From assembly GCA_946480655.1 (NCBI GenBank), contig CAMLKN010000127.1, positions 1 to 6,606 on the forward strand: a stretch of 6,606 nt of DNA, given 5' to 3'. The position numbers were made by a program, and so were the translations under genes. The stretch comes from an uncultured Devosia sp. (GTDB lineage Bacteria; Pseudomonadota; Alphaproteobacteria; Rhizobiales; Devosiaceae). The notes beneath the pieces were generated by a model that saw only the letters and a list, made by a program, of their open reading frames with translations, was not told the origin of the DNA and did not search any database. Below, piece after piece: positions 1-6,166 of the stretch (the stretch's first letter is position 1; each line of letters starts with the position of its first letter).

Positions 1-1
1 C

Positions 2-55
2 ACCAAGCCGGTGGACGCACCGCTCAATGGCGCCGAAGTGGATCTGCTGATCTAG
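2..55 (+). CDS. 3' end of an unrecognised protein gene (partial)
   Basis: The window opens inside a reading frame that ends in TAG at 53-55. Only 17 residues are visible, TKPVDAPLNGAEVDLLI. Codon third positions in this frame are mostly G or C, as in the other genes here, which favours this frame over the other two and over the opposite strand. The gene runs towards tlpA and ends about 140 bases from the end of tlpA, so the two converge. The fragment is too short for a family assignment, and I do not recognise it. Confidence 0.5.
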   Translation, partial: TKPVDAPLNGAEVDLLI

Positions 56-67
56 CTCGGACCGGCT

Positions 68-182
68 CACTCCCCCTCGCGGGGAGGGTTGGGGTGGTGA
101 GGCCAACGAGCAGGGTCTCAAATCAGGCCACCAGCACTTTGCACACCCCCACCCAGCCTCCGCCGTCAAGGGGGAGGAGTGG
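68..182. repeat. Inverted pair of GC-rich hairpin repeats (REPIN-like), copy A
   Basis: The left half (68-99) contains CTCCCC-5 nt-GGGGAG followed by a G/T-rich tract. The right half (144-182) is a diverged inverted copy that starts with a C/A-rich tract and ends in GGGGGAGGAGTGG. The reverse complement of the right half aligns with the left half with a few mismatches and small gaps, so the 115-base unit is a large imperfect palindrome. It fills the space between two converging genes and could end transcription from both sides, although no T-tract follows either hairpin. A better-preserved relative lies at 4451-4577. Confidence 0.7.
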
Positions 183-195
183 CATCGTGCCTGCC

Positions 196-858
196 CTAAC
201 CCCTCAACCCGATCAGCGCTTCGATGACAGCCTTGCCGTCGGGACTGTGCCATTCGGCCGGGCCCTGCAGCACGGCCAGTTCACAGCCCTCCGGATCGAG
301 CAGCAGGGTTGCCGGCAGGCCGATGGCCACGGCTTCGCGCTTCAACCGCTCGAAGGCGGCGAAGGTGTTGTCGGCATAGAGCGGCAGGTTTTCGAACTGG
401 CCCTCGTCGAGGAAGGCTTTCGCCTTTTCGAGGCCGCCTTCGCCGATATCGAGATTGATCGGCAGGACCATGAACTTGTCCGAATTGTATTCGGTGGCAA
501 TGGCGTCGAGCGCCGGCATTTCCTCGCGGCAGGGCACGCACCAGCTCGCCCAGAAATTGACGAGGAGGAACTTGCCGGCGAAGTCGGCGACGCTCATCTC
601 CGTGCCCGCTTCGTCCTTGAATGCCATGTCGGCATAGCCGCGGCCTTCGCCGGTCGCATTGAGCGCGGCCAGTTCGCCAGTGGCCGCCGCATCAACGATC
701 TGCGCCTGCGCCGGCTGCGCGGCGCATTCATTGGCCGAGCCGGCATTGCCCAGCACCAGCCATGCCGCTATAGACCCTGCAACAACGACGACCCCTGCTG
801 CCACGGGCACGGCCCAGGCAGGAACGGATCGGGGTCCTTTTGAGCGGGTAGTTTCCAT
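196..858 (-). CDS. tlpA: TlpA-type membrane-anchored thiol:disulfide oxidoreductase
   Basis: A 220-residue thioredoxin-fold protein. A short positively charged N-terminus is followed by one hydrophobic segment at about residues 14-36, which should anchor it in the inner membrane with the catalytic domain in the periplasm. The redox motif WCVPC sits at 106-110 (Cys107, Cys110) after the strand LLVNFWAS. The cis-proline loop is Leu-Pro-Ala-Thr at 181-184. Family knowledge: TlpA of Bradyrhizobium keeps thiols of cytochrome aa3 assembly factors such as ScoI and CoxB reduced; the same role here is inferred. Two further cysteines, Cys45 and Cys192, are spaced about like the structural disulfide known in that protein. 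The ATG at 858 is chosen because GGAG stands 5 bases before it and because the hydrophobic anchor follows at the usual distance. An upstream in-frame ATG at 954 would add 32 residues lying inside argH and is unlikely. The start codon overlaps that of argH. Confidence 0.9.
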   Translation of the reverse strand: METTRSKGPRSVPAWAVPVAAGVVVVAGSIAAWLVLGNAGSANECAAQPAQAQIVDAAATGELAALNATGEGRGYADMAFKDEAGTEMSVADFAGKFLLVNFWASWCVPCREEMPALDAIATEYNSDKFMVLPINLDIGEGGLEKAKAFLDEGQFENLPLYADNTFAAFERLKREAVAIGLPATLLLDPEGCELAVLQGPAEWHSPDGKAVIEALIGLRG

Positions 859-868
859 GGTGTCTCCG
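842..868. promoter_or_regulatory. Overlapping divergent start codons and ribosome sites of tlpA and argH
   Basis: The palindrome CCATGG at 855-860 supplies the ATG of argH on the plus strand (857-859) and the ATG of tlpA on the minus strand (858-856). The tlpA Shine-Dalgarno GGAG is the complement of CTCC at 864-867, inside argH codons 3-4. The best argH candidate is the weak GAGCGGG at 842-848, inside tlpA codons 4-6. Promoters for each gene must therefore lie inside the other coding sequence. The next in-frame argH alternative, GTG at 860, would leave a one-base gap and not change this picture. Confidence 0.75.
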
Positions 869-2329
869 TCGGACAAGGCTCTGAGCAACAAGATGTGGGG
901 CGGCCGCTTTGCCGAGGCGCCCGATGCCATCATGGAGGAAATCAACGCCTCCATCGGCTTCGACCAGCGCCTCTACCGCCAGGATATTGCCGGATCGAAG
1001 GCCCATGCGACAATGCTCGAAGCCACGGGCATTTTGACGCGAGAGGACCGCGACGCCATCCTCAGCGGTCTAGACGAGGTACTGGCCGAAATCGAGGGCG
1101 GGCAGTTCAAATTCTCGCGGGCACTCGAAGACATTCATATGAATGTCGAAAGCCGGCTGCGCGAGAAGATCGGCGACGCCGCGGGGCGCCTCCACACCGC
1201 CCGCTCGCGCAATGACCAGGTGGCCACCGATTTCCGCCTCTATGTGCGCGACACCATCGACACGCTGCTGGGCCAGATCAAGGGTCTGCAGCTGGCGCTT
1301 GTGCTCCGCGCCGAGGAAGAGGCCGAAACCATCCTGCCCGGCTTCACGCACCTCCAGAACGCCCAGCCGGTGACCTTCGGTCATCATCTGCTCGCCTATG
1401 TCGAAATGCTCGGCCGCGATGCCGGACGGCTGGAAGACGCACGCAAGCGCCTCAACGAAAACCCGCTGGGCTCGGCGGCCCTTGCTGGCACGCCCTACCC
1501 GATCGACCGCGACATGACGGCCAAGACCCTGGGCTTTGATCGGCCGACCGCCAATTCGCTCGACGCCGTGTCGGACCGCGACTTCATCCTCGAGACGCTG
1601 GCCGCGGCCTCGATCTGCGCCATGCATCTGTCGCGCTTTGCCGAGGAAATGGTGATCTGGTCCTCGGCCCAGTTCGGTTTCGTGAAGCTGAGCGACAAGT
1701 TCACCACCGGCTCCTCGATCATGCCGCAGAAGCGCAATCCGGATGCCGCCGAACTGGTCCGCGCCAAGATCGGCCGGATTCTCGGCGCGCTGACCTCGCT
1801 GCTCGTGGTCATGAAGGGCCTGCCGCTGGCCTATTCCAAGGACATGCAGGAAGACAAGGAAGTCGCCTTCGACGCGCTCGACGCGCTCTCCCTGTCGCTG
1901 GCCGCCATGACCGGCATGGTCAAGGACATGATGCCCAATCGCGAGCGCATGCATGCCTCGGCCTCGGCGGGCTTTTCGACCGCCACCGACGTCGCCGACT
2001 GGCTGGTGCGCGAGCTCAACATCCCCTTCCGCGACGCCCACCACATTACCGGCCAGGTCGTGTCGCTGGCCGAGCAGAAGGGCTGCGGGCTCGAAGGCCT
2101 CACCATCGAGGACTTCAAGCTCATCGATCACCGCATCGACAGCCGCATCCACAAGGTGCTCACCGTCGAAGCCTCGGTGGCCGCCCGCGCCTCCTATGGC
2201 GGCACGGCTCCGGCCAATGTCGTGGCCCAGGCGGCGCGCTGGAAGTCATTGCTGACCGGCGAGACCCACCAGCCCCGCGCCCTCAAGGCGAAGAAGCATG
2301 GCGGCCATGGCGACGGCGGTATTGCCTGA
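857..2329 (+). CDS. argH: Argininosuccinate lyase
   Basis: Cleaves argininosuccinate to arginine and fumarate, the last step of arginine synthesis; a cytosolic homotetramer of the fumarase/aspartase superfamily. The 490-residue product starts with the family hallmark MWGGRF (13-18). It carries the three conserved superfamily regions: ARSRNDQ (115-121), THLQNAQP with the catalytic His (164-171), and the signature [12 protein letters not shown] on the mobile serine loop (285-296). Residues 378-462 form the usual C-terminal helical part. The frame is open as far as 659, but homologues begin only about a dozen residues before MWGGRF, so ATG 857 (or GTG 860) is the likely start. Its final 20 or so residues are a Lys/His/Gly-rich tail beyond the usual family end. 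It heads an argH-chaC-lysA gene series and is divergent from tlpA. Confidence 0.96.
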   Translation: MVSPSDKALSNKMWGGRFAEAPDAIMEEINASIGFDQRLYRQDIAGSKAHATMLEATGILTREDRDAILSGLDEVLAEIEGGQFKFSRALEDIHMNVESRLREKIGDAAGRLHTARSRNDQVATDFRLYVRDTIDTLLGQIKGLQLALVLRAEEEAETILPGFTHLQNAQPVTFGHHLLAYVEMLGRDAGRLEDARKRLNENPLGSAALAGTPYPIDRDMTAKTLGFDRPTANSLDAVSDRDFILETLAAASICAMHLSRFAEEMVIWSSAQFGFVKLSDKFTTGSSIMPQKRNPDAAELVRAKIGRILGALTSLLVVMKGLPLAYSKDMQEDKEVAFDALDALSLSLAAMTGMVKDMMPNRERMHASASAGFSTATDVADWLVRELNIPFRDAHHITGQVVSLAEQKGCGLEGLTIEDFKLIDHRIDSRIHKVLTVEASVAARASYGGTAPANVVAQAARWKSLLTGETHQPRALKAKKHGGHGDGGIA

Positions 2330-2350
2330 TATCTGCGAATAAGCCACGAT

Positions 2351-2379
2351 TTCCCCTCTCCCCTTGTGGGAGAAGGGAA
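2351..2379. repeat. Single GC-rich hairpin between argH and chaC
   Basis: TTCCCCTCTCCC (2351-2362) pairs with GGGAGAAGGGAA (2368-2379) around a 5-base loop, a 12-bp stem with one C/A mismatch. It resembles one half of the paired repeats at 68-182 and 4451-4577. No T-run follows, so it is a poor intrinsic terminator. Its 3' arm overlaps the only plausible Shine-Dalgarno of chaC (GGAAGGG, 2376-2382), so folding in the transcript could limit chaC translation or attenuate the operon; that effect is inferred. Confidence 0.7.
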
Positions 2380-2390
2380 GGGTCGGTTGA

Positions 2391-3110
2391 ATGCCTAAGC
2401 TTCCGCGACCAATGCGCCTGACCGCGCGTCATGTCGCCTATCTCCAGCCAGCGGAAACCGTCGAGGACTTGCCGCCGCCGCCCGAGGGCATGCGCGAGGC
2501 GACCCCGGATGACCACGCGGCCACCATTGCCCAGCTCTTCGACCGGCCGGACCAGCACGACGAGACCTGGGTCTTCGCCTATGGCTCGCTGATCTGGAAA
2601 CCGGCCTGCGACTATGTCGAGGTGCGCACCGGCCTGCTGCATGGCTGGCACCGCGCCTTCTGCCTCGGGTGGAACACCCGCTTTCGTGGCAGCGAGGACA
2701 ATCCGGGCCTGATGCTGGCGCTCGACCGGGGCGGCGCCTGCAAGGGCGCGCTCTATCGCCTGCCGCCCGACCGGCGCGATGCCTGCCTCATAAAGCTCTT
2801 CGAGCGGGAAATGGGCTGGCTGCCCACTGCCTTTCCACCCCGGTGGGTCAAGGTAAGGTCGGGCGAACGGACGGTGCGGGCGCTGACCTTCTGCATCGAT
2901 CGCCTTTCCGGCCGCTATGTGTCCGGTCTCAGCGAAGCCGAGATCGCCGACGTGCTGGCCAAGGCCACCGGCACGCGCGGCTCCATGGCCGAATATCTCC
3001 ACGCAACGGTCGACCATCTCGAGCAGATGGGCATCCATGATCCGCATCTGTGGCGCCTGCAGCATCTCGTCGCCGAGCGGATCGAAGCCGCTTATGAGGC
3101 GGATCGATAA
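2391..3110 (+). CDS. chaC: Glutathione-specific gamma-glutamylcyclotransferase (ChaC family)
   Basis: ChaC enzymes split glutathione into 5-oxoproline and cysteinyl-glycine in the cytosol. The 239-residue product shows the family order: the substrate-binding VFAYGSLIWKP at 61-71, LHGWHRAFCL at 83-92, a GLMLALDRGG block at 106-115, the catalytic-glutamate region LFEREMG at 136-142 (Glu140 by analogy), RALTFCIDR at 163-171, and the C-terminal EYLHATVDHLEQMGIHDPHLWRL-like block from 201. Its length matches E. coli ChaC. ATG 2391 has GGAAGGG 8 bases upstream; the in-frame ATG at 2412 gives MRLTARHVA, which looks like the usual family start but lacks a ribosome site, so the start is uncertain by 7 residues. 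It lies 61 bases after argH and 60 before lysA, probably co-transcribed. No membrane or signal segment is seen. Confidence 0.9.
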   Translation: MPKLPRPMRLTARHVAYLQPAETVEDLPPPPEGMREATPDDHAATIAQLFDRPDQHDETWVFAYGSLIWKPACDYVEVRTGLLHGWHRAFCLGWNTRFRGSEDNPGLMLALDRGGACKGALYRLPPDRRDACLIKLFEREMGWLPTAFPPRWVKVRSGERTVRALTFCIDRLSGRYVSGLSEAEIADVLAKATGTRGSMAEYLHATVDHLEQMGIHDPHLWRLQHLVAERIEAAYEADR

Positions 3111-3170
3111 ACCTGGCTTTTGTTTTGCCTGCTCTTGGCTTAGGGAAAGGCCGCAACCAGCGGGGCAAAA

Positions 3171-4430
3171 ATGGTCCACCACTTCCATCATCGCGACGGC
3201 GTGCTCTTTGCCGAGGACGTCAATCTCAACGATCTGGCGCGCGAAGTGGGGACGCCCTTCTACGTCTATTCCAGCGCCACGCTGCGCCGGCATGTGCGCG
3301 TCGTGCGCGAGGCCTTCGATGGGCTGGACCTGCTCATGGCCTATGCCATGAAGGCCAATTCCAACCAGGCCGTCTTGAGGCTCATGGCCTCGGAAGGTTG
3401 TGGCGCCGACGTGGTGTCGCTGGGCGAGCTGGAACGCGCTTTGGCCGCCGGTATCGCGCCGGAAAAGATCGTCTTCTCGGGCGTCGCCAAGACCGTCGCG
3501 GAAATGCGGCGCGGCCTCGAAGTGGGCATCAAGTGCTTCAACCTGGAAAGCGAGCCGGAGCTTGAGCGCCTCTCCATGGTGGCCGCCGATATGGGCAAGA
3601 CCGCCCGCGTCTCGGTTCGCGTCAATCCCGATGTCGATGCCCGCACCCACGCCAAGATTTCGACCGGCAAGAGCGAGAACAAGTTCGGCATCCCGTTCAA
3701 GCGCGCCCGCGAGGTCTATGCCCGCATCGCTGCCCTGCCCAATGTCGAGGCGGTGGGCGTCGACATGCATATCGGCAGCCAGATCACCGATCTCGAACCC
3801 TTCGGCAATGCCTTCGGGCTGATGGCCGAACTGGTGCAGGCGCTGCGTGCCGACGGGCACCATATCCACCACGTCGACATCGGCGGGGGCCTCGGCATTC
3901 CCTATAATCACGACCAGGAGGCACCACCCCATCCCGAGGCTTACGCCGCCGTGGTGCGCGACAAGGTGGGGCAACTGGGCTGCTCGCTCGTCATCGAGCC
4001 AGGGCGCCTGCTGGTGGGCAATGCCGGGATCCTGGTCACCAAGGTCGAATATGTGAAGGAGGGCGAGGCCAATTTCATCATCGTCGATGCGGCGATGAAT
4101 GACCTGATCCGCCCCACGCTCTACGAGGCCCATCACGATATCGAACTGGTCAACCAGTCCAACCTGCCTCCCATTACCGGCGACATTGTCGGCCCGGTCT
4201 GCGAGACCGGCGACTACCTCGCCAAGGGCCGCACCATTCCCGGCGTCAAGGAAGGCGACCTGCTCGCGGTGATCAGCGCGGGGGCCTATGGCGCGGTGAT
4301 GGCATCCACCTACAATTCCCGGCCACTGGTGCCCGAAGTGCTGGTCGATGGCAGTCGCTGGCACGTCATCAGGCCACGCAAATCGCTGGAAGACCTGATC
4401 GCGCTCGATTCAGTGCCGGACTGGGTCTAG
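3171..4430 (+). CDS. lysA: Diaminopimelate decarboxylase
   Basis: Converts meso-diaminopimelate to lysine and CO2, the final lysine step; a cytosolic PLP-dependent dimer of the fold III (alanine racemase-like barrel) group. In the 419-residue product the PLP lysine is Lys61 in YAMKAN (58-63). Further landmarks are CFNLESEPEL (122-131), the barrel motif DMHIGSQ (198-204), the phosphate-binding glycines DIGGGLGIPY (236-245), EPGRLLV (276-282), the substrate-binding CETGD with Cys344 (344-348), and GAYG with Tyr373 followed by YNSRP (371-385). The N-terminus matches rhizobial LysA, which supports ATG 3171, although only a weak ribosome site (GCGGGG, 3160-3165) precedes it. It closes the argH-chaC-lysA series and converges on cpdR. 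No truncation or missing catalytic residue is seen. Confidence 0.96.
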   Translation: MVHHFHHRDGVLFAEDVNLNDLAREVGTPFYVYSSATLRRHVRVVREAFDGLDLLMAYAMKANSNQAVLRLMASEGCGADVVSLGELERALAAGIAPEKIVFSGVAKTVAEMRRGLEVGIKCFNLESEPELERLSMVAADMGKTARVSVRVNPDVDARTHAKISTGKSENKFGIPFKRAREVYARIAALPNVEAVGVDMHIGSQITDLEPFGNAFGLMAELVQALRADGHHIHHVDIGGGLGIPYNHDQEAPPHPEAYAAVVRDKVGQLGCSLVIEPGRLLVGNAGILVTKVEYVKEGEANFIIVDAAMNDLIRPTLYEAHHDIELVNQSNLPPITGDIVGPVCETGDYLAKGRTIPGVKEGDLLAVISAGAYGAVMASTYNSRPLVPEVLVDGSRWHVIRPRKSLEDLIALDSVPDWV

Positions 4431-4450
4431 CTCGAGTTTGCAGCTCTGCG

Positions 4451-4577
4451 CCTCCCTCCCCTTGAGGGGGAGGGACCGAGGGTGGGGTGACAGGGCAGGG
4501 TATTGGAAATCACCCCACCCCAGCTTCGCTACGGCCAAAGCCTAGCTGCGCTACCCTCCCCCTCAAGGGGAGGGAGG
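4451..4577. repeat. Inverted pair of GC-rich hairpin repeats (REPIN-like), copy B
   Basis: The outer arms 4451-4474 and 4554-4577 are perfect 24-bp inverted copies, and each arm is itself nearly palindromic around CCCCTTGAGGGG. The inner arms 4480-4490 (GGGTGGGGTGA) and 4510-4520 are a second perfect 11-bp inverted repeat, around a 19-base spacer. The right half has about 30 extra bases (4522-4553) with an imperfect direct repeat, AGCTTCGCTAC and AGCTGCGCTAC. The element lies between the converging lysA and cpdR and could act as a bidirectional transcript end. Its arms match the element at 68-182 in plan and partly in sequence. Confidence 0.85.
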
Positions 4578-4604
4578 GCAGGAACCGCCCTGATATGACA
4601 GGGC

Positions 4605-5012
4605 CTACTGCACGCCCCGCCGCGCCAGCGGCACCACTTCCACCGGAACCCCGTTCAACGCGTCGTCGACCTTGGCCAGCAGATCGGCCAGGGTGAAGGG
4701 CTTGGCAATGACGTCATAGATCAGGGCTTCGAGCCCATGCGCGCGCTCGCGCTGGTCGGCAAAGCCGGTCATCATCAGGATCGTCACTTCAGGGAAGCTC
4801 GCCCCCACCTGCAGGGCCAGGGCGATCCCGTCCATCACCGGCATCTTGATATCGGTGAGCAGGAGGTCGAAGCGGCCGCCTTCGGCCTCCATGGTCTCGG
4901 CGGCAAGACCCCCATCTTCCTCGGCGACGACCTCATGCCCCTTCATGGTGAGGGCAGAAACGACAAAGGCGCGGACGGACGGGTCGTCTTCGGCGACAAG
5001 GATACGGGCCAT
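4605..5012 (-). CDS. cpdR: CpdR-type single-domain response regulator
   Basis: A 135-residue protein consisting of one receiver domain with no output domain. It has acidic residues Glu8, Asp9 and Asp10, the phospho-acceptor Asp54 in LLLTDIKMP (50-58), Thr82 in MMTGFAD (80-86) and Lys104 in IAKPFTLADL (102-111). The start MARILVAEDD, the MMTGFAD segment and the AHGLEALIYDVIAKPF-like stretch (91-106) are typical of CpdR. Family knowledge from Caulobacter: unphosphorylated CpdR binds ClpX and prepares ClpXP to degrade PdeA and, with RcdA and PopA, CtrA; the CckA-ChpT relay phosphorylates and inactivates it. About 15 residues after the last helix are extra. ATG 5012 is supported by AGGAG 7 bases upstream. 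It lies 10 bases after the finger-protein gene, so the two are one operon. A CheY-like regulator of another pathway is the main alternative. Confidence 0.85.
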   Translation of the reverse strand: MARILVAEDDPSVRAFVVSALTMKGHEVVAEEDGGLAAETMEAEGGRFDLLLTDIKMPVMDGIALALQVGASFPEVTILMMTGFADQRERAHGLEALIYDVIAKPFTLADLLAKVDDALNGVPVEVVPLARRGVQ

Positions 5013-5019
5013 GGATGGG

Positions 5020-5024
5020 CTCCT
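5020..5024 (-). promoter_or_regulatory. Ribosome binding site of cpdR overlapping the upstream stop codon
   Basis: On the minus strand the sequence reads TTAGGAG, then 7 bases, then ATG. The AGGAG shares bases with the TAG stop (5025-5023) of the upstream finger-protein gene, which fixes the cpdR start at 5012 and suggests coupled translation of the pair. Confidence 0.75.
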
Positions 5025-5994
5025 AATGATGTTCGCCCGCAACCGGGGCCGGTGCATGGACCGGTTCGGCCGTGGGGGCATGATCTTGGGCGGCCGGAGC
5101 CGCATGCGTTTCGGCTTGCGGCGGCGCCTGCTCTGCGGCCGGTGCGGCCTGGCCCTTGCCGGTCTCGCCACTGCTTCCGCCCTGGCCGGCAAAGCTCAGG
5201 CGCACGCGCACAGCCTCGCTGGGAGGCAGGGACAGTCGCGTGTCGAAAGTCGCGCTTTCCCCCGCCATCAGGTCGCGCACACGCGGTGTGACGCTCCACT
5301 CATAGACGGCGTGCCCGGAAGTATCGAGCAGGCTGATGACGACCGGCGGCACCGGAACCGGCACCTTGGAACGGCCGACGATCTGGGCCGAGACACTGAG
5401 GACGTCATTGCCGCCCGAAAGCGTCTTGAGCGTCTCGAGATTGGTGAAGTCGAGGCCCACGACATTGACGCCGAGGCCGACGGCTTCGTAAAGCCCCGCC
5501 AGATCCGGATAGCGCTCGACGATGGGAACGCGGCCGAACCAGGCGCCGCCCACCAGCCCGACCAGAATCACCGCCCCGGCGAACCGGGCCGCCCGGCGCA
5601 GCCGCGCCAGCGGCAGGCTCGAGAACATCGCATTCTGGCGGCGGGCGAAGGCCATCTGGCGCTTCTTGAGTTCTGCGGGGTCGATACCGGGCAGCGCCTG
5701 CGCCGCCTCCGGCGCGGGCCTGGGTGCGGCGCCCCTCAAAGCGCCGTTCTGGGCGGCAACCGCACTCTCTTCGGCCGCCATGACTTCATCGAGTGCGTCC
5801 TCGGCCATGGCGTCGAAGACCTTGTCGGCCTGCATGCGGGCCGCATCGAGCCCGGTCCGGGGTGCCGGCGCATGCGACGCCTCCTGGGTCCAGGCCTTGT
5901 GGCAATGCGCGCACTGCACCTTGCGGCCGACCGAGCCGATGGCCTCATAGGTCACCTGGTACTTGGTCTGGCAATGCGGACAGGTGATGATCAT
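5023..5994 (-). CDS. MJ0042-type zinc-finger single-pass membrane protein
   Basis: A 323-residue protein of unknown role. The N-terminus MIITCPHC...CAHC holds two CxxC pairs (Cys5/Cys8, Cys28/Cys31), the MJ0042 zinc-ribbon pattern. Residues 40-108 are an Ala/Pro/Glu-rich linker. A basic stretch (RLRRAARF, 131-138) leads into one membrane helix at about 139-154, so the finger should face the cytoplasm and the rest the periplasm. Residues 175-270 look like the DUF3426-type beta domain common in such proteins, and 271-323 is a low-complexity Ala/Pro/His tail ending in EHH. ATG 5994 is taken because the finger motif begins at once after it; no good Shine-Dalgarno is seen. It precedes cpdR by 10 bases and is divergent from ftsE. 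Similar finger proteins often sit beside ftsE in Hyphomicrobiales (from memory). Function is not established. Confidence 0.85.
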   Translation of the reverse strand: MIITCPHCQTKYQVTYEAIGSVGRKVQCAHCHKAWTQEASHAPAPRTGLDAARMQADKVFDAMAEDALDEVMAAEESAVAAQNGALRGAAPRPAPEAAQALPGIDPAELKKRQMAFARRQNAMFSSLPLARLRRAARFAGAVILVGLVGGAWFGRVPIVERYPDLAGLYEAVGLGVNVVGLDFTNLETLKTLSGGNDVLSVSAQIVGRSKVPVPVPPVVISLLDTSGHAVYEWSVTPRVRDLMAGESATFDTRLSLPPSEAVRVRLSFAGQGGSSGETGKGQAAPAAEQAPPQAETHAAPAAQDHAPTAEPVHAPAPVAGEHH

Positions 5995-6068
5995 CTATGG
6001 GCGCGTGCATTCCCGGAATGGTCGCCGACCCTATCCCCTTGCGGGTTAAAACTCCTCAAACCCCGTCC

Positions 6069-6107
6069 CGGACCGCACGATCCGATGGAATCGGATCGTG
6101 CGGTCCG
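6069..6107. repeat. Perfect 18-bp inverted repeat with a 3-base loop
   Basis: CGGACCGCACGATCCGAT (6069-6086) is exactly mirrored by 6090-6107 around the loop GGA. No T-run follows on either side, so it does not look like an intrinsic terminator. It may be part of a dispersed intergenic palindrome family together with the element just downstream; an operator for a dimeric regulator is the alternative. A GANTC site (6088-6092) sits at its tip. Confidence 0.9.
6088..6092. promoter_or_regulatory. GANTC (CcrM methylation) site in the palindrome loop
   Basis: GAATC overlaps the loop and inner stem of the palindrome at 6069-6107. CcrM methylates GANTC in alphaproteobacteria, and GcrA reads such sites in promoters. 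By eye I found only five GANTC sites in the whole window. Confidence 0.4.
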
Positions 6108-6120
6108 TGTCTCTTGTGTC

Positions 6121-6166
6121 GCATCGGAACCGTCCGAAAGCCGCGCCGCACTTTTCGGTCCGATGC
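6121..6166. repeat. Second intergenic palindrome, resembling a dispersed Hyphomicrobiales repeat
   Basis: GCATCGGA (6121-6128) pairs with TCCGATGC (6159-6166), and with one bulged A the stem continues through CCG/CGG to 11 bp. The interior holds CCGAAAGCCG followed by CACTTTTCGG. From memory this resembles the very common rhizobial intergenic palindrome with core CCGAAAACCG and CACTTTTCGG; copy number in this genome cannot be tested from the window. Confidence 0.65.

Noticed and set aside
94..843. 249-codon plus-strand frame opposite tlpA
   Set aside because: It begins inside the repeat and runs antisense to a protein with an intact WCVPC thioredoxin motif.
659..856. Upstream extension of argH by 66 codons
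   Set aside because: The extension is antisense to tlpA, low in complexity, and homologues begin shortly before MWGGRF, so the ATG at 857 is preferred.
859..954. Upstream extension of tlpA by 32 codons
   Set aside because: It lies over the argH N-terminus, and the ATG at 858 has a good ribosome site and the expected distance to the membrane anchor.
1070..2152. 360-codon minus-strand frame opposite argH
   Set aside because: It mirrors argH codons, shows no family motif and no ribosome site; a shadow of GC-rich coding.
3093..3170. Possible small LptM-like lipoprotein gene before lysA
   Set aside because: The frame from the ATG at 3093 has no hydrophobic signal followed by a lipobox cysteine and no ribosome site.
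2283..4364. Very long open frame (693 codons) on the minus strand opposite chaC and lysA
   Set aside because: It is antisense to two clear enzymes, has no recognisable domain, and is rich in residues expected from reversed GC-rich codons; a compositional shadow.
4451..4577. CRISPR-like array of GC-rich repeats
   Set aside because: The repeats are inverted rather than tandem, occur only twice, and the spacer is not of regular length.
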